64,000 nt of DNA from Streptomyces sp. NBC_01216 (GTDB lineage: Bacteria > Actinomycetota > Actinomycetes > Streptomycetales > Streptomycetaceae). Below are positions 22,597 through 30,422 of this stretch, piece after piece. How positions within the stretch are numbered: position 1 is the first letter of the stretch; each line of letters opens with the position of its first letter. The stretch lies in contig NZ_CP108677.1 in the NCBI RefSeq assembly GCF_035994945.1, positions 6,076,001-6,140,000 of the forward strand. Reading direction: 5' to 3'. The notes below the pieces were generated by a model. It was given only the letters and a program-made list of their open reading frames with translations, was not told where the DNA came from and did not search any database. Both the position numbers and the translations under genes were made by a program.

Positions 22597-23130
22597 GTGC
22601 CCGACATGACCCACACCGAACCCCACCTCCTGCGGACCCTGGCCCCGCTGCTCGCCGCCGAGTCCCGTGCCGAGGCACCCGCCGCCGGGGTCGAGGCGGG
22701 CGACCTCGAACAGGCCGTCTGGCTCAGACTCCTCGAACGGCTCCAGGAGGACGACGCCCCCCGCCACCCCGCCGACTGGCTGCGCAGGGCCGTCCGCGCC
22801 GAGGCCCGCCGGGCCCGCCGTGCCGTGCGGAGGGAGCGGCCCTACCGCGAGGACGACGCCGCCGAACCCCACGGCTCTCCCGAGAGCTCCGCCCTCGTGT
22901 CCGAACGGCGCCGCGTCGTGCGCGCCGCCGTCCGCCGCACACCCGGACGCTGCCCCGGTCTGCTCGCCGCGATGCTCGATCCCGCCGATCCGACGTACCG
23001 GGAAATCGCAGGAGAGTTGGGTATCTCACAGGGCAGTCTGGGGCCGATGCGTTCCCGCTGCCTGGGATGCCTGCGCAGAATGCTGGCGGCAGAGGTTCCC
23101 GCTCCCCGCCCGCGGGGAAAGGTGCGGTAG
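22597..23130 (+). CDS. sigma-70-like protein
   Basis: A protein of about 177 residues resembling small sigma factors. DLEQAVWLRLLERLQ and HPADWLRRAVRAEARRARRA correspond to region 2-like helices. YREIAGELGISQGSLGPMRSRCLGCLRRML is a region 4 helix-turn-helix. It is rather short and has no convincing region 2.4, so it may be a sigma-like regulator. Starts at GTG 22597 (GGAG 12 bases upstream) or ATG 22606. No anti-sigma gene is adjacent. Confidence 0.7.
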   Translation: MPDMTHTEPHLLRTLAPLLAAESRAEAPAAGVEAGDLEQAVWLRLLERLQEDDAPRHPADWLRRAVRAEARRARRAVRRERPYREDDAAEPHGSPESSALVSERRRVVRAAVRRTPGRCPGLLAAMLDPADPTYREIAGELGISQGSLGPMRSRCLGCLRRMLAAEVPAPRPRGKVR

Positions 23131-23167
23131 ACCGATCGGCGGACAGATGAGCGGGAGGCATGCGCAC

Positions 23168-23650
23168 ATGGGCATGAGCGTGACCATCTCAGCGGCGGAC
23201 GCACAGGACGCGGAGCACATCCTCAAGCTCCAGTACCTCTGCTACCAGAGCGAGGCCGAGCTCTACGGCGACTACTCGATCGAACCCCTCACCCAGTCCC
23301 TGGACTCCCTGAAGGCCGAGATCGCCCGGGGACACGCGCTCGTGGCGCGCCTCGGCGACGAGGTGGTCGCCTCCGTACGCGGCGAGGCCGACGAGACCGG
23401 CACCGTGGGGATCGCCAGGCTGATCGTCCATCCCCGGATGCGGCGGCACGGCCTCGGCGGTCGGCTGCTCGACGCGATCGAGGCGCACTTCGCCCTGGAC
23501 CCGGCCCCCGCGGCCAAGCGCTTCCGGCTCTTCGCCGGCCACCTCGGAGACGGCAGCCTCCGGCTCTATCGCAGCCGGGGCTACGAACAGGTGGCCCTGC
23601 GGGAGATCGGTCCCCGGCAAACGCTCGTGACCCTGGAGAAGGCCGCGTAG
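23168..23650 (+). CDS. GNAT-family N-acetyltransferase
   Basis: A 160-residue protein with a GNAT fold. VGIARLIVHPRMRRHGLGGRLL carries the acetyl-CoA pyrophosphate-binding R/Q-x-x-G-x-G/A motif, and SLRLYRSRGYEQV is the closing motif B. ATG 23168 has GGGAGG about 10 bases before it; ATG 23174 is also possible. Acceptor substrate unknown. Confidence 0.85.
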   Translation: MGMSVTISAADAQDAEHILKLQYLCYQSEAELYGDYSIEPLTQSLDSLKAEIARGHALVARLGDEVVASVRGEADETGTVGIARLIVHPRMRRHGLGGRLLDAIEAHFALDPAPAAKRFRLFAGHLGDGSLRLYRSRGYEQVALREIGPRQTLVTLEKAA

Positions 23651-23804
23651 GTCCCGTCCGGCAGGGCTTCCGCGCGGCCTGGTACCGGGGTCTCGCACCC
23701 GGCCGTGTCGCACTCCGCCCGGGTGACGTCGCCGGATCGCCGGGCGGGGCGGCCCACCCGGCGCGCGGGGCCGCCGCGGCCCCGGGAGTCCGGTCGCCCG
23801 GAGC

Positions 23805-24233
23805 TCAGGAGGGTGTGCGCGAGCGGCGCAGCCACCAGATTCCGGTGACCGGAAGCAGCACCGGAATGAAGAGGTAGCCGTATCCGTAGTCCGACCAGAC
23901 GGTGGCGTCGGGGAAGGCCGACGGGTCGGCCAGCGTCCAGGTGCCCACGGTCAGCACGCCCACCAGCTCGGCGGCGCAGCAGAGCAGCGCCGCCCGGCGG
24001 GCCGTCTCCCCACCCCGCACCAGCGTGTAGGTGATGAAGGCGTAGACGACGGCCGCGACCGCCGAAAGGGCGTACGCCAGCGGCGCCCGGTCGAACTCGG
24101 TGGCGATCTGGTAGACCGAGCGGGAGACCGCGCCGACCGACATCACGCCGTACAGCCACACCAGGAGCATCCCGGGCCCCTCGACCAGCCGGGAGGCCTG
24201 CGCGTGGCCCGTGGTCTCGTCCGTCGCGGTCAA
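23805..24233 (-). CDS. four-TM membrane protein
   Basis: A 142-residue integral membrane protein with about four hydrophobic segments (LLVWLYGVMSVGAV, YALSAVAAVVYAFITYTLV, ALLCCAAELVGVLTVGTWTL, LFIPVLLPVTGIWWL). The start is probably TTG 24233, one base after the stop of the upstream gene on this strand, so the two form a unit. It looks like the conserved Streptomyces membrane proteins without assigned function. Confidence 0.75.
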   Translation of the reverse strand: MTATDETTGHAQASRLVEGPGMLLVWLYGVMSVGAVSRSVYQIATEFDRAPLAYALSAVAAVVYAFITYTLVRGGETARRAALLCCAAELVGVLTVGTWTLADPSAFPDATVWSDYGYGYLFIPVLLPVTGIWWLRRSRTPS

Positions 24234-24234
24234 C

Positions 24235-24597
24235 TCAGCCCACCGTCCAGATGTCGTGGAGACGCACTTCCAGCACCGCCAGGACGACGGCGCCGGCCGC
24301 GACCGTCGCCGACCCCCACCGACTGCGTTCGGTCAGCGACATGAAGCCCGCCGCCGGCACCGCGCACAGCGCGCCCAGCAGATACGCGACGAAGATCGCC
24401 GTGCCCTCCTCCGCGTTCTCTCCGCGCGCCAGCTGGACGACACCGGTCACCAGCTGCGCCAAGGCGAGCACGGTCACCACGGCCATGCCGATGAAGTGCC
24501 AGTCCTTGGTGGGCTGGTCCCGGGTGAAGGCGAAGCCGCACCAGGCGGCGAGGGCGAGCGCGGCCACCGAGACCGCGACCGTCAGGGCGTCAAGCAT
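24235..24597 (-). CDS. four-TM membrane protein
   Basis: A 120-residue integral membrane protein with about four transmembrane helices; the loop FTRDQPTKDWHFIG precedes TM2. It starts at ATG 24597. It is immediately followed by the 23805-24233 gene, and the pair probably forms a complex or related function. No family name can be given. Confidence 0.75.
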   Translation of the reverse strand: MLDALTVAVSVAALALAAWCGFAFTRDQPTKDWHFIGMAVVTVLALAQLVTGVVQLARGENAEEGTAIFVAYLLGALCAVPAAGFMSLTERSRWGSATVAAGAVVLAVLEVRLHDIWTVG

Positions 24598-24961
24598 GGG
24601 CCGAGGGTATTACGGACAGAAGGGGCCGACGCGCGCGCCCCCACCCCGTACGGTCCCGGGCGGCGCCCACCCCGGGGCCGCGGTCTCCCCACCCCGCGGG
24701 GGCCGGAGCCGCCCTCCCCGTGCGCGCGCGTCCCGCCGGCCCGGGTGAGGTCCCCTGCGCCGTGGCCTTGACCACAGCCGTGGCCGCGGCAGCGCCCCGG
24801 GCCGTACCGCCACGCACACGCGACGGCGCAGGCCACGCACGGGCGACGGGGGCCGCGACCGAGGAGGGGCGGAATCCCGGGTGTCCGCATGCTGTCTCAG
24901 CGATGTCCGCTATTCGGACAAGCCGGAAGCGGGTGGTCAGGTGCGTGCTTTACTTGCACCC
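24598..24961. other. non-coding stretch upstream of the met leader
   Basis: Long C- and G-rich runs with no frame of coding character. The last 30 bases, including TTTACTTGCACCC just before ATG 24962, probably contain the promoter for the leader ORF and metNIQ. Confidence 0.5.
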
Positions 24962-25048
24962 ATGACCACGACGAGCAGCCGCACCCTTGCGACCGAGGCG
25001 ATCACGACGCCCGGTGCTCGTTGTATGTGTCGAATGTGCGCCTTCTGA
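24962..25048 (+). CDS. putative Cys/Met leader peptide of metNIQ
   Basis: A 28-codon ORF encoding a threonine-rich start and the end GARCMCRMCAF. Three Cys and two Met codons fall within six consecutive positions, which is highly unusual in this GC-rich genome. It ends 211 bases before metN. ATG 24962 follows TACTTG-CACCC, so it may be leaderless. A hairpin (25063-25084) begins 14 bases after the stop. Leaderless cysteine-rich ORFs that attenuate sulfur genes are known in mycobacteria. The role here, sensing Cys-tRNA or Met-tRNA supply, is inferred. Confidence 0.5.
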   Translation: MTTTSSRTLATEAITTPGARCMCRMCAF

Positions 25049-25062
25049 GGGCCCCTGCCCGA

Positions 25063-25084
25063 GTCCCGCGCCCCGAAGCGGGAC
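25063..25084 (+). promoter_or_regulatory. stem-loop downstream of leader ORF
   Basis: GTCCCGC and GCGGGAC form a perfect 7-bp stem with loop GCCCCGAA. It lies where an attenuator would be, between the Cys/Met ORF and metN. There is no T tract, so Rho or a structural switch would be needed. Confidence 0.45.
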
Positions 25085-25259
25085 CCTGACGGACGAGCCG
25101 GTCCAGCCACCTCCCGGTGCCGGACCGTGCCTGCCCCCGCGCACGCGCCGCCCCTGGTCACCCCTCCCGGAGCGGCCCTTCTGCGCCCGACTGTCCGAAC
25201 GACGAATGCCCCGTGCCCGGCGGACCCCGCGCCGCGCACTCGACAGTGACGGAAACCCT

Positions 25260-26318
25260 GTGATCACCACTTCGGGCCTGACCAAGGTCTACGAGTCGCG
25301 AGGCCGCCAGGTCACCGCTCTGGACGACGTCGACCTCCACGTCCGCGAGGGCGAGGTGTACGGCGTGATCGGCCAGAGCGGCGCCGGCAAGTCCTCGCTC
25401 ATCCGCTGCGTCAACCTCCTGGAGCGCCCCACCTCCGGCACCGTGACCGTCGACGGAGTCGACCTCACCGCACTGGCCTCACGGGGCCGTCGCGTCGGCA
25501 AGGACCTGCGCCGGGCGCGCAGCGGCATCGGCATGGTCTTCCAGCACTTCAACCTGTTGTCCTCGCGCACCGTGAAGGACAACGTCGAGCTGCCGCTGGA
25601 GATCATCGGAGTGCCACGTGCCGAGCGGGGGCGACGTGCCCTGGAACTGCTCGACCTCGTCGGCCTCGCCGACAAGGCCACGTCCTACCCCGGCCAGCTG
25701 TCCGGTGGCCAGAAGCAGCGCGTCGGCATCGCGCGCGCCCTGGCCGGCGAGCCCAAGGTGCTGCTCTCGGACGAGGCCACCAGCGCCCTCGACCCGGAGA
25801 CCACCCGCTCCATCCTCCAGCTGCTGCGCGACATCAACCGACGGCTCGGGCTGACCGTCCTGCTCATCACACACGAGATGGACGTCGTGAAGACGATCTG
25901 CGACTCGGCCGCGCTGATGAGCCGGGGCCGGATCGTCGAGTCCGGCACCGTGAGCGAACTGCTCGCCACCCCCGGCTCCCGGCTGGCGGCCGAACTGTTC
26001 CCGGTGAGCGGCGCCGCCACCGGCCCCGACCGCACCGTCGTCGACGTCACCTTCCACGGCGACGCCGCCACCCAGCCGGTGATCTCCCAGCTGTCCCGTA
26101 CCTACAACATCGACATCTCGATCCTCGGAGCCGCGATGGACACCGTCGGCGGACGACAGATCGGCCGCATGCGGATCGAGCTCCCCGGACGCTACGAGGA
26201 CAACGTCGTTCCGGTCGGGTTCCTGCGCGAGCGGGGCCTCCAGATCGACGTCGTGGACGAGGAGGCCGTCGCCCCGTCGTCCGCCGCCCCCGTGCTGGTC
26301 AAGGAAGGTGCCAAGTGA
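25260..26318 (+). CDS. metN: methionine ABC transporter ATP-binding protein
   Basis: A 352-residue ABC ATPase. Seen: Walker A GQSGAGKSS, Q-loop VFQHFNLL, signature LSGGQKQRVGIARAL, and Walker B VLLSDEATSALD. The C-terminal 90 residues (TVVDVTFHGDAATQPVISQL onward) are the NIL/ACT-like domain that allows inhibition by intracellular methionine. GTG 25260 begins MITTSGLTKVYESRG; longer upstream frames lack coding features. Overlaps metI (GTGA). Confidence 0.93.
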   Translation: MITTSGLTKVYESRGRQVTALDDVDLHVREGEVYGVIGQSGAGKSSLIRCVNLLERPTSGTVTVDGVDLTALASRGRRVGKDLRRARSGIGMVFQHFNLLSSRTVKDNVELPLEIIGVPRAERGRRALELLDLVGLADKATSYPGQLSGGQKQRVGIARALAGEPKVLLSDEATSALDPETTRSILQLLRDINRRLGLTVLLITHEMDVVKTICDSAALMSRGRIVESGTVSELLATPGSRLAAELFPVSGAATGPDRTVVDVTFHGDAATQPVISQLSRTYNIDISILGAAMDTVGGRQIGRMRIELPGRYEDNVVPVGFLRERGLQIDVVDEEAVAPSSAAPVLVKEGAK

Positions 26319-26983
26319 CCTGGTCCGAGATGTGGCCCCTGCTGGAACAGGGCACCGTCGACACGCTCTACATGGTCCTGTGGGCCACGGTCGTCACCAT
26401 CGCCGGCGGACTGCCCCTGGGTATCCTTCTCGTCCTCACGGACAAGGGCGGGCTGGCCCGGAACGCGGTGGTGAACAAGATCGTCGGCGTGATCGTGAAC
26501 ATCGGCCGCTCGCTGCCCTTCATCATCCTGCTGATCGCCCTGATCCCCTTCACCACCTTCGTGGTCGGCACCTTCATCGGCCCCACCGCCATGATCGTGC
26601 CGCTCGCCATCGGCGCCATCCCCTTCTTCGCGCGGCTCGTCGAGACCTCGATCCGGGAGGTCGACCACGGACTGGTCGAGGCCGTCCAGTCCATGGGCGG
26701 CTCGGTGCCCACGATCATCCGCAAGGTGCTGCTGCCGCAGGCCCTTCCGTCCCTGGTATCGGGCGTCACCACCACCGTGATCGTCCTCATCGGCTACTCC
26801 GCGATGGCCGGCGCCGTCGGCGGCGAAGGACTCGGGTCCAAGGCGATCACCTACGGATACCAGCGCTTCGACACCCGGTTCATGCTGGTCACCGTCGTCG
26901 TCCTGATCGCGATCGTCACCGTCGTCCAGCTCGCCGGCGACCTGGCCGTCCGGCTCCTCGCCCGTCGCGGGCGCACCGCGTAA
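26315..26983 (+). CDS. metI: methionine ABC transporter permease
   Basis: A 222-residue membrane protein with five or more hydrophobic segments. The permease EAA loop is VEAVQSMGGSVPTIIRKVLLPQALPSLVSG, which contacts MetN. Starts at GTG 26315, overlapping metN by 4 bases. About 100 bases separate it from metQ. It probably imports methionine; D-Met or related sulfur amino acids cannot be excluded. Confidence 0.93.
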   Translation: MTWSEMWPLLEQGTVDTLYMVLWATVVTIAGGLPLGILLVLTDKGGLARNAVVNKIVGVIVNIGRSLPFIILLIALIPFTTFVVGTFIGPTAMIVPLAIGAIPFFARLVETSIREVDHGLVEAVQSMGGSVPTIIRKVLLPQALPSLVSGVTTTVIVLIGYSAMAGAVGGEGLGSKAITYGYQRFDTRFMLVTVVVLIAIVTVVQLAGDLAVRLLARRGRTA

Positions 26984-27084
26984 TCCCGGCGCACCGCGCC
27001 ACCCCACCGACTTCGTCCGACGAAGAACAGCAGCCCGGACTCGTTGTCCAGGCGTCCACCGCACCACCGAAAGAGGCACTCTTC

Positions 27085-27951
27085 GTGCGTAGGAACACCA
27101 AGCTCACCGCCGGTCTCGCCGCCACCGCCGCACTCGCCCTGGGCCTCACCGCCTGCGGCACCTCCTCCGACCCGGCCTCCGCCAAGGACACGGCCGGCGC
27201 CGGCGACCTCTCCAAGCCGCTCGTCGTCGCCGCGTCGCCCACGCCGCACGCCGACATCCTCGGCTTCGTCAAGGACCACCTGGCCGCGAAGGAGGGCCTG
27301 AAGCTGGAGGTGAAGGAGTTCACGGACTACGTCCTGCCGAACACCGCCACCGAGTCCGGCCAGGTGGACGCCAACTTCTTCCAGCACAAGCCGTACCTCG
27401 ACGACTTCAACGCGAAGAACAAGACCCACATCGTCCCCGTGGTCGACGTCCACCTGGAGCCGCTCGGCCTGTACTCCAAGAAGGTCGAGGATCTCAAGGA
27501 CCTCAAGCCCGGCCAGACCATCGCCGTCCCGAACGACACCACCAACGGCGGCCGCGCGCTCCGGCTGCTCGCCGACAACGGCCTCATCACCCTGAAGGAC
27601 GGCGTCGGTTCGAACGGGAAACTCTCGGACATCACCGACAGGAAGGGCCTGGAGTTCAAGGAGCTGGAGGCCGCCACCGTGCCCCGCGCCCTCGACGACG
27701 TGGACGCCGCGGTGGTCAACGGCAACTACGCCATCGAGGCCGACCTCAACCCGGCCACCGACTCCCTGGCCCTGGAGAAGGCGGAGGGCAACCCCTACGC
27801 CAACTTCCTCGCCGTCAAGGAGGGCAACGAGAAGGACGCCCGCGTGCAGAAGCTCGCCAAGCTCCTCAACTCGCCCGAGGTGAAGCAGTACATCGAGGAC
27901 ACCTACAAGAACGGTGCGGTCGTCCCGGCCTTCGGCGCCGTCGCCAAGTAG
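27085..27951 (+). CDS. metQ: methionine-binding lipoprotein
   Basis: A 288-residue NlpA-family substrate-binding protein. The signal peptide ends in the lipobox LTAC with the lipidated Cys at residue 24. The mature part contains VVAASPTPHADILGFVKDHL, VDANFFQHKPYLDDFNAKN, IAVPNDTTNGGRALRLLADN and VVNGNYAIEADL, all typical of methionine-binding proteins. Followed by a strong terminator that closes the metNIQ unit. Confidence 0.94.
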   Translation: MRRNTKLTAGLAATAALALGLTACGTSSDPASAKDTAGAGDLSKPLVVAASPTPHADILGFVKDHLAAKEGLKLEVKEFTDYVLPNTATESGQVDANFFQHKPYLDDFNAKNKTHIVPVVDVHLEPLGLYSKKVEDLKDLKPGQTIAVPNDTTNGGRALRLLADNGLITLKDGVGSNGKLSDITDRKGLEFKELEAATVPRALDDVDAAVVNGNYAIEADLNPATDSLALEKAEGNPYANFLAVKEGNEKDARVQKLAKLLNSPEVKQYIEDTYKNGAVVPAFGAVAK

Positions 27952-27974
27952 CGCCCACAGTAAGGTTCCTGTAG

Positions 27975-28014
27975 CGAAGGCCCCCCGCATCCCGTCCGGT
28001 GCGTGGGGCCTTCG
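27975..28014 (+). terminator. metNIQ terminator
   Basis: CGAAGGCCCC and GGGGCCTTCG pair perfectly over 10 bp, with extra pairing of CCGCA and TGCG at the base of the loop. It lies 23 bases after the metQ stop. Confidence 0.8.
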
Positions 28015-28116
28015 TGGCGCCCCGCGCACAGCGGACCCGGCCATGCGTGACGGCGATGCATGCTGCATGCTGTGCGTTCACGGTCGATTCGGACGGTCCT
28101 CGGCATGGAGCTGCGC

Positions 28117-28752
28117 ATGACTACCACCTTTCCGGACATCTCCATCAGCACGGACCGGTTGGTGCTGCGCCCGTACGAAGAGGCCGACATCCCCGCGTTC
28201 GTGGAGATGATGAACGACGAACTCATCACCGCCTGGACTTCGGTGACACACCCCTACACCCGCGCCGACGCCGAGGAATGGGTACGCGGGATCGCTCCCG
28301 CGGAACGCGCCGAAGGCCGTGGCATCGTCTTCGCCGTCACCGAGTTCCTCACCCAGCGACTCGTCGGCACGGTCCGGCTGCGGGACACGCACTGGCGGAC
28401 GCTCGCCACCGAGGTGGCCTATGTGACCGCGCCGTGGGCCCGCGGCGAGGGCTATGCCACGGAATCCGTGCTCGCCGTCGCCCAATGGCTCTTCCGCGAC
28501 CGGAAGTTCGAGCGTATGGAGCTACGCACCGCCGCCGACAACACCGCCGCCCAGCAGGTGGCCCAGAAGATCGGCTGCATCAGCGAGGGCGTGCTGCGCA
28601 ACGCCTGGATAGCGCGTACACAGACCGAGTCCGGCGAGTGGACCGACATCCGCACCGACCTGATCGTCTGGAGCCTCCTGCCGGAGGACCTCGAAGGGGT
28701 GGCCGACCAGATGGCCGAGGCCGGATACTCCTCGTACACCGACTGGAGCTGA
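28117..28752 (+). CDS. GNAT acetyltransferase, RimJ/RimL-like
   Basis: A protein of 211 residues of the Acetyltransf_3 type. Seen: STDRLVLRPYEEADIPAFVE at the start, then APWARGEGYATESVLAVAQW with the acetyl-CoA loop and RTAADNTAAQQVAQKIGCIS. ATG 28117 has GGAG 6 bases upstream; ATG 28105 overlaps that ribosome site. Close to ribosomal protein or antibiotic-type acetyltransferases, but the acceptor is unknown. Confidence 0.85.
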   Translation: MTTTFPDISISTDRLVLRPYEEADIPAFVEMMNDELITAWTSVTHPYTRADAEEWVRGIAPAERAEGRGIVFAVTEFLTQRLVGTVRLRDTHWRTLATEVAYVTAPWARGEGYATESVLAVAQWLFRDRKFERMELRTAADNTAAQQVAQKIGCISEGVLRNAWIARTQTESGEWTDIRTDLIVWSLLPEDLEGVADQMAEAGYSSYTDWS

Positions 28753-28913
28753 CCCCGGGGACCGGAGGACGGCCGCCGCGGCGGCACCACGCCGCCCGGA
28801 TCCGTTCCGTCCCCGCCCCCGGCGAGCTCCGCCCGCCGCTCCTGGGCGGCGCCCCTCCGGGGTACGCTCACACCCCCCAACCTGCAACGACACACCTCAG
28901 GAGACACGCCACG

Positions 28914-30116
28914 ATGGCCGACCGGGTCACGGTGATCGGCTGGGACGGTTCGCCCCTCACCGCAGCGGCCCGGTCCGCGCTGTCCGCCGCCACGCTGGTG
29001 GCGGGGGCGGGCCACCATCTGGCCCTGCCCGAGGTGCCGCCCGGCGCCGAGCGCATCCGCCTCGGCAGCGTCGACCTCGCCGCCCGCCGGATCGCCGGCC
29101 ACCGCGGCAGCGCCGTCGTCCTGGCCGACGGGGATCCCGGCTTCTTCGGCGTCGTCCGCACGCTGCACGCCCCCGAGCACGGTCTCGAGGTCGAGGTCGT
29201 CCCCGCCGTCTCCTCCGTCGCCGCCGCCTTCGCGCGGGCCGGCATGCCCTGGGACGACGCCCGTATCGTCGTCGCCCACCAGCGCGACCTGCGCCGCGCC
29301 GTCAACGTCTGCCGCGCCCATCCGAAGGTCGCGGTCCTGACCTCACCCGGCGCCGGCCCGGCGGAACTCGCCCTCCTCCTCGACGGCGTGCACCGGACCT
29401 TCGTCATCTGCGAGGAACTCGGCACCGACCGTGAGCAGGTCACCGTCCTCACCTCCGACAAGGCCGCCGACCACGTCTGGCGCGACCCGAACGTCGTCAT
29501 CGTCATCGGCGGCTCCTCCACCGGGGGCAAGGGTGGCGGCTGGCTGATGGGCCAGGAGACCCCGGCCGCGCGGGGCTGGGCGCGGCCCACCGCCGACGAC
29601 GAGCCCGGCCGCGGCGACGGCCCCGCCCTCCGCGCAGCCCAGCTGGCCCGCCTCGGGCCCCGGATCGGCGACCTCGTCTGGGACGTCGGGTGCGGCGGCG
29701 GCGCCTTCTCGGTGGACGCCGCCCGCTTCGGCGCCGCCGTCATCGCCGTCGACGCCGACCCCGCCGCCTGCGCCCGGACCGAGGCCGCCGCCCGCCTGGC
29801 CGACGTCCGGGTCCAGGCCGTGTCCGGCCGCGCCCCGCATGTGCTGGAGCGGCTCCCCGAACCCGATGTCGTACGGATCGGGGCCGGTTCGGTCCCGGTC
29901 GTCACCGCGTGCACCGACCGCAGGCCGGAGCGGATCGTCGCGCACGCCGCCACCCGGGACGAGGCCGAGGCCGTGGGGGCGGCCCTGGCGGCCGGCGGGT
30001 ACGAGGTCGAGTGCACGCTGCTGCAGACGGTCGGGCTGGACCCCGAGGTCTGGACGGAGCGCGAGCGGACCGTCGTCTTCCTGCTCGGAGGGCGCAGGAT
30101 CGACCGCGCCCCGTGA
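28914..30116 (+). CDS. cobL: precorrin-6Y C5,15-methyltransferase (CbiE-CbiT fusion)
   Basis: A 400-residue corrinoid enzyme. Residues 1-205 form the tetrapyrrole methylase domain (VTVIGWDGSPL, VVLADGDPGFFG, SSVAAAFARAGMPWDD) and residues 225-400 the SAM-dependent decarboxylating methylase domain (GDLVWDVGCGGGAFSVDAAR). Together they methylate C5 and C15 and remove the C12 acetate carboxyl in vitamin B12 synthesis. ATG 28914 has CAGGAG upstream. It lies next to the BluB-CobT gene. Confidence 0.92.
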   Translation: MADRVTVIGWDGSPLTAAARSALSAATLVAGAGHHLALPEVPPGAERIRLGSVDLAARRIAGHRGSAVVLADGDPGFFGVVRTLHAPEHGLEVEVVPAVSSVAAAFARAGMPWDDARIVVAHQRDLRRAVNVCRAHPKVAVLTSPGAGPAELALLLDGVHRTFVICEELGTDREQVTVLTSDKAADHVWRDPNVVIVIGGSSTGGKGGGWLMGQETPAARGWARPTADDEPGRGDGPALRAAQLARLGPRIGDLVWDVGCGGGAFSVDAARFGAAVIAVDADPAACARTEAAARLADVRVQAVSGRAPHVLERLPEPDVVRIGAGSVPVVTACTDRRPERIVAHAATRDEAEAVGAALAAGGYEVECTLLQTVGLDPEVWTERERTVVFLLGGRRIDRAP

Positions 30117-30422
30117 CCGGACGGCCCCGCAGGGGCAGGTAGGCTGGCCGATTGTTGTACCGCACCGGGTCGTTCGGTGGTTTGTTCGTCAATGTCGTGA
30201 CGTAGTGGCCGCATCCGGCCGCTGAGGTGGTGCGGAGCAGCGCGGGGATGCGCGACGTGGCGCAGTCCACAGCGCACCGTGGCGGATCGGCCTGCCACGA
30301 TGGCCGAAGCCCGCGACAATGCTGGGGGTGCCCGCGCGTCATTCGTGCCGCACGGCGCCCACGCTCGTTCTTGTCGACGGGCGAAGGTCTGAAGGAGCAC
30401 AACCGATGGGCGAGGGGTACGC
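30117..30422. other. 306-bp intergenic region before bluB-cobT
   Basis: No gene is seen. TAGGCT near 30141 fits a -10 element. I looked for the cobalamin riboswitch B12-box and did not find it, so B12 control of the downstream gene by that route is not supported. Confidence 0.5.

Noticed and set aside
24598..24890. Minus-strand ORFs rich in Gly/Arg upstream of metN
   Set aside because: Low complexity with no start signal; expected from GC-rich spacer DNA.
30117..30422. Cobalamin riboswitch before bluB-cobT
   Set aside because: No B12-box or matching core pairing could be found.
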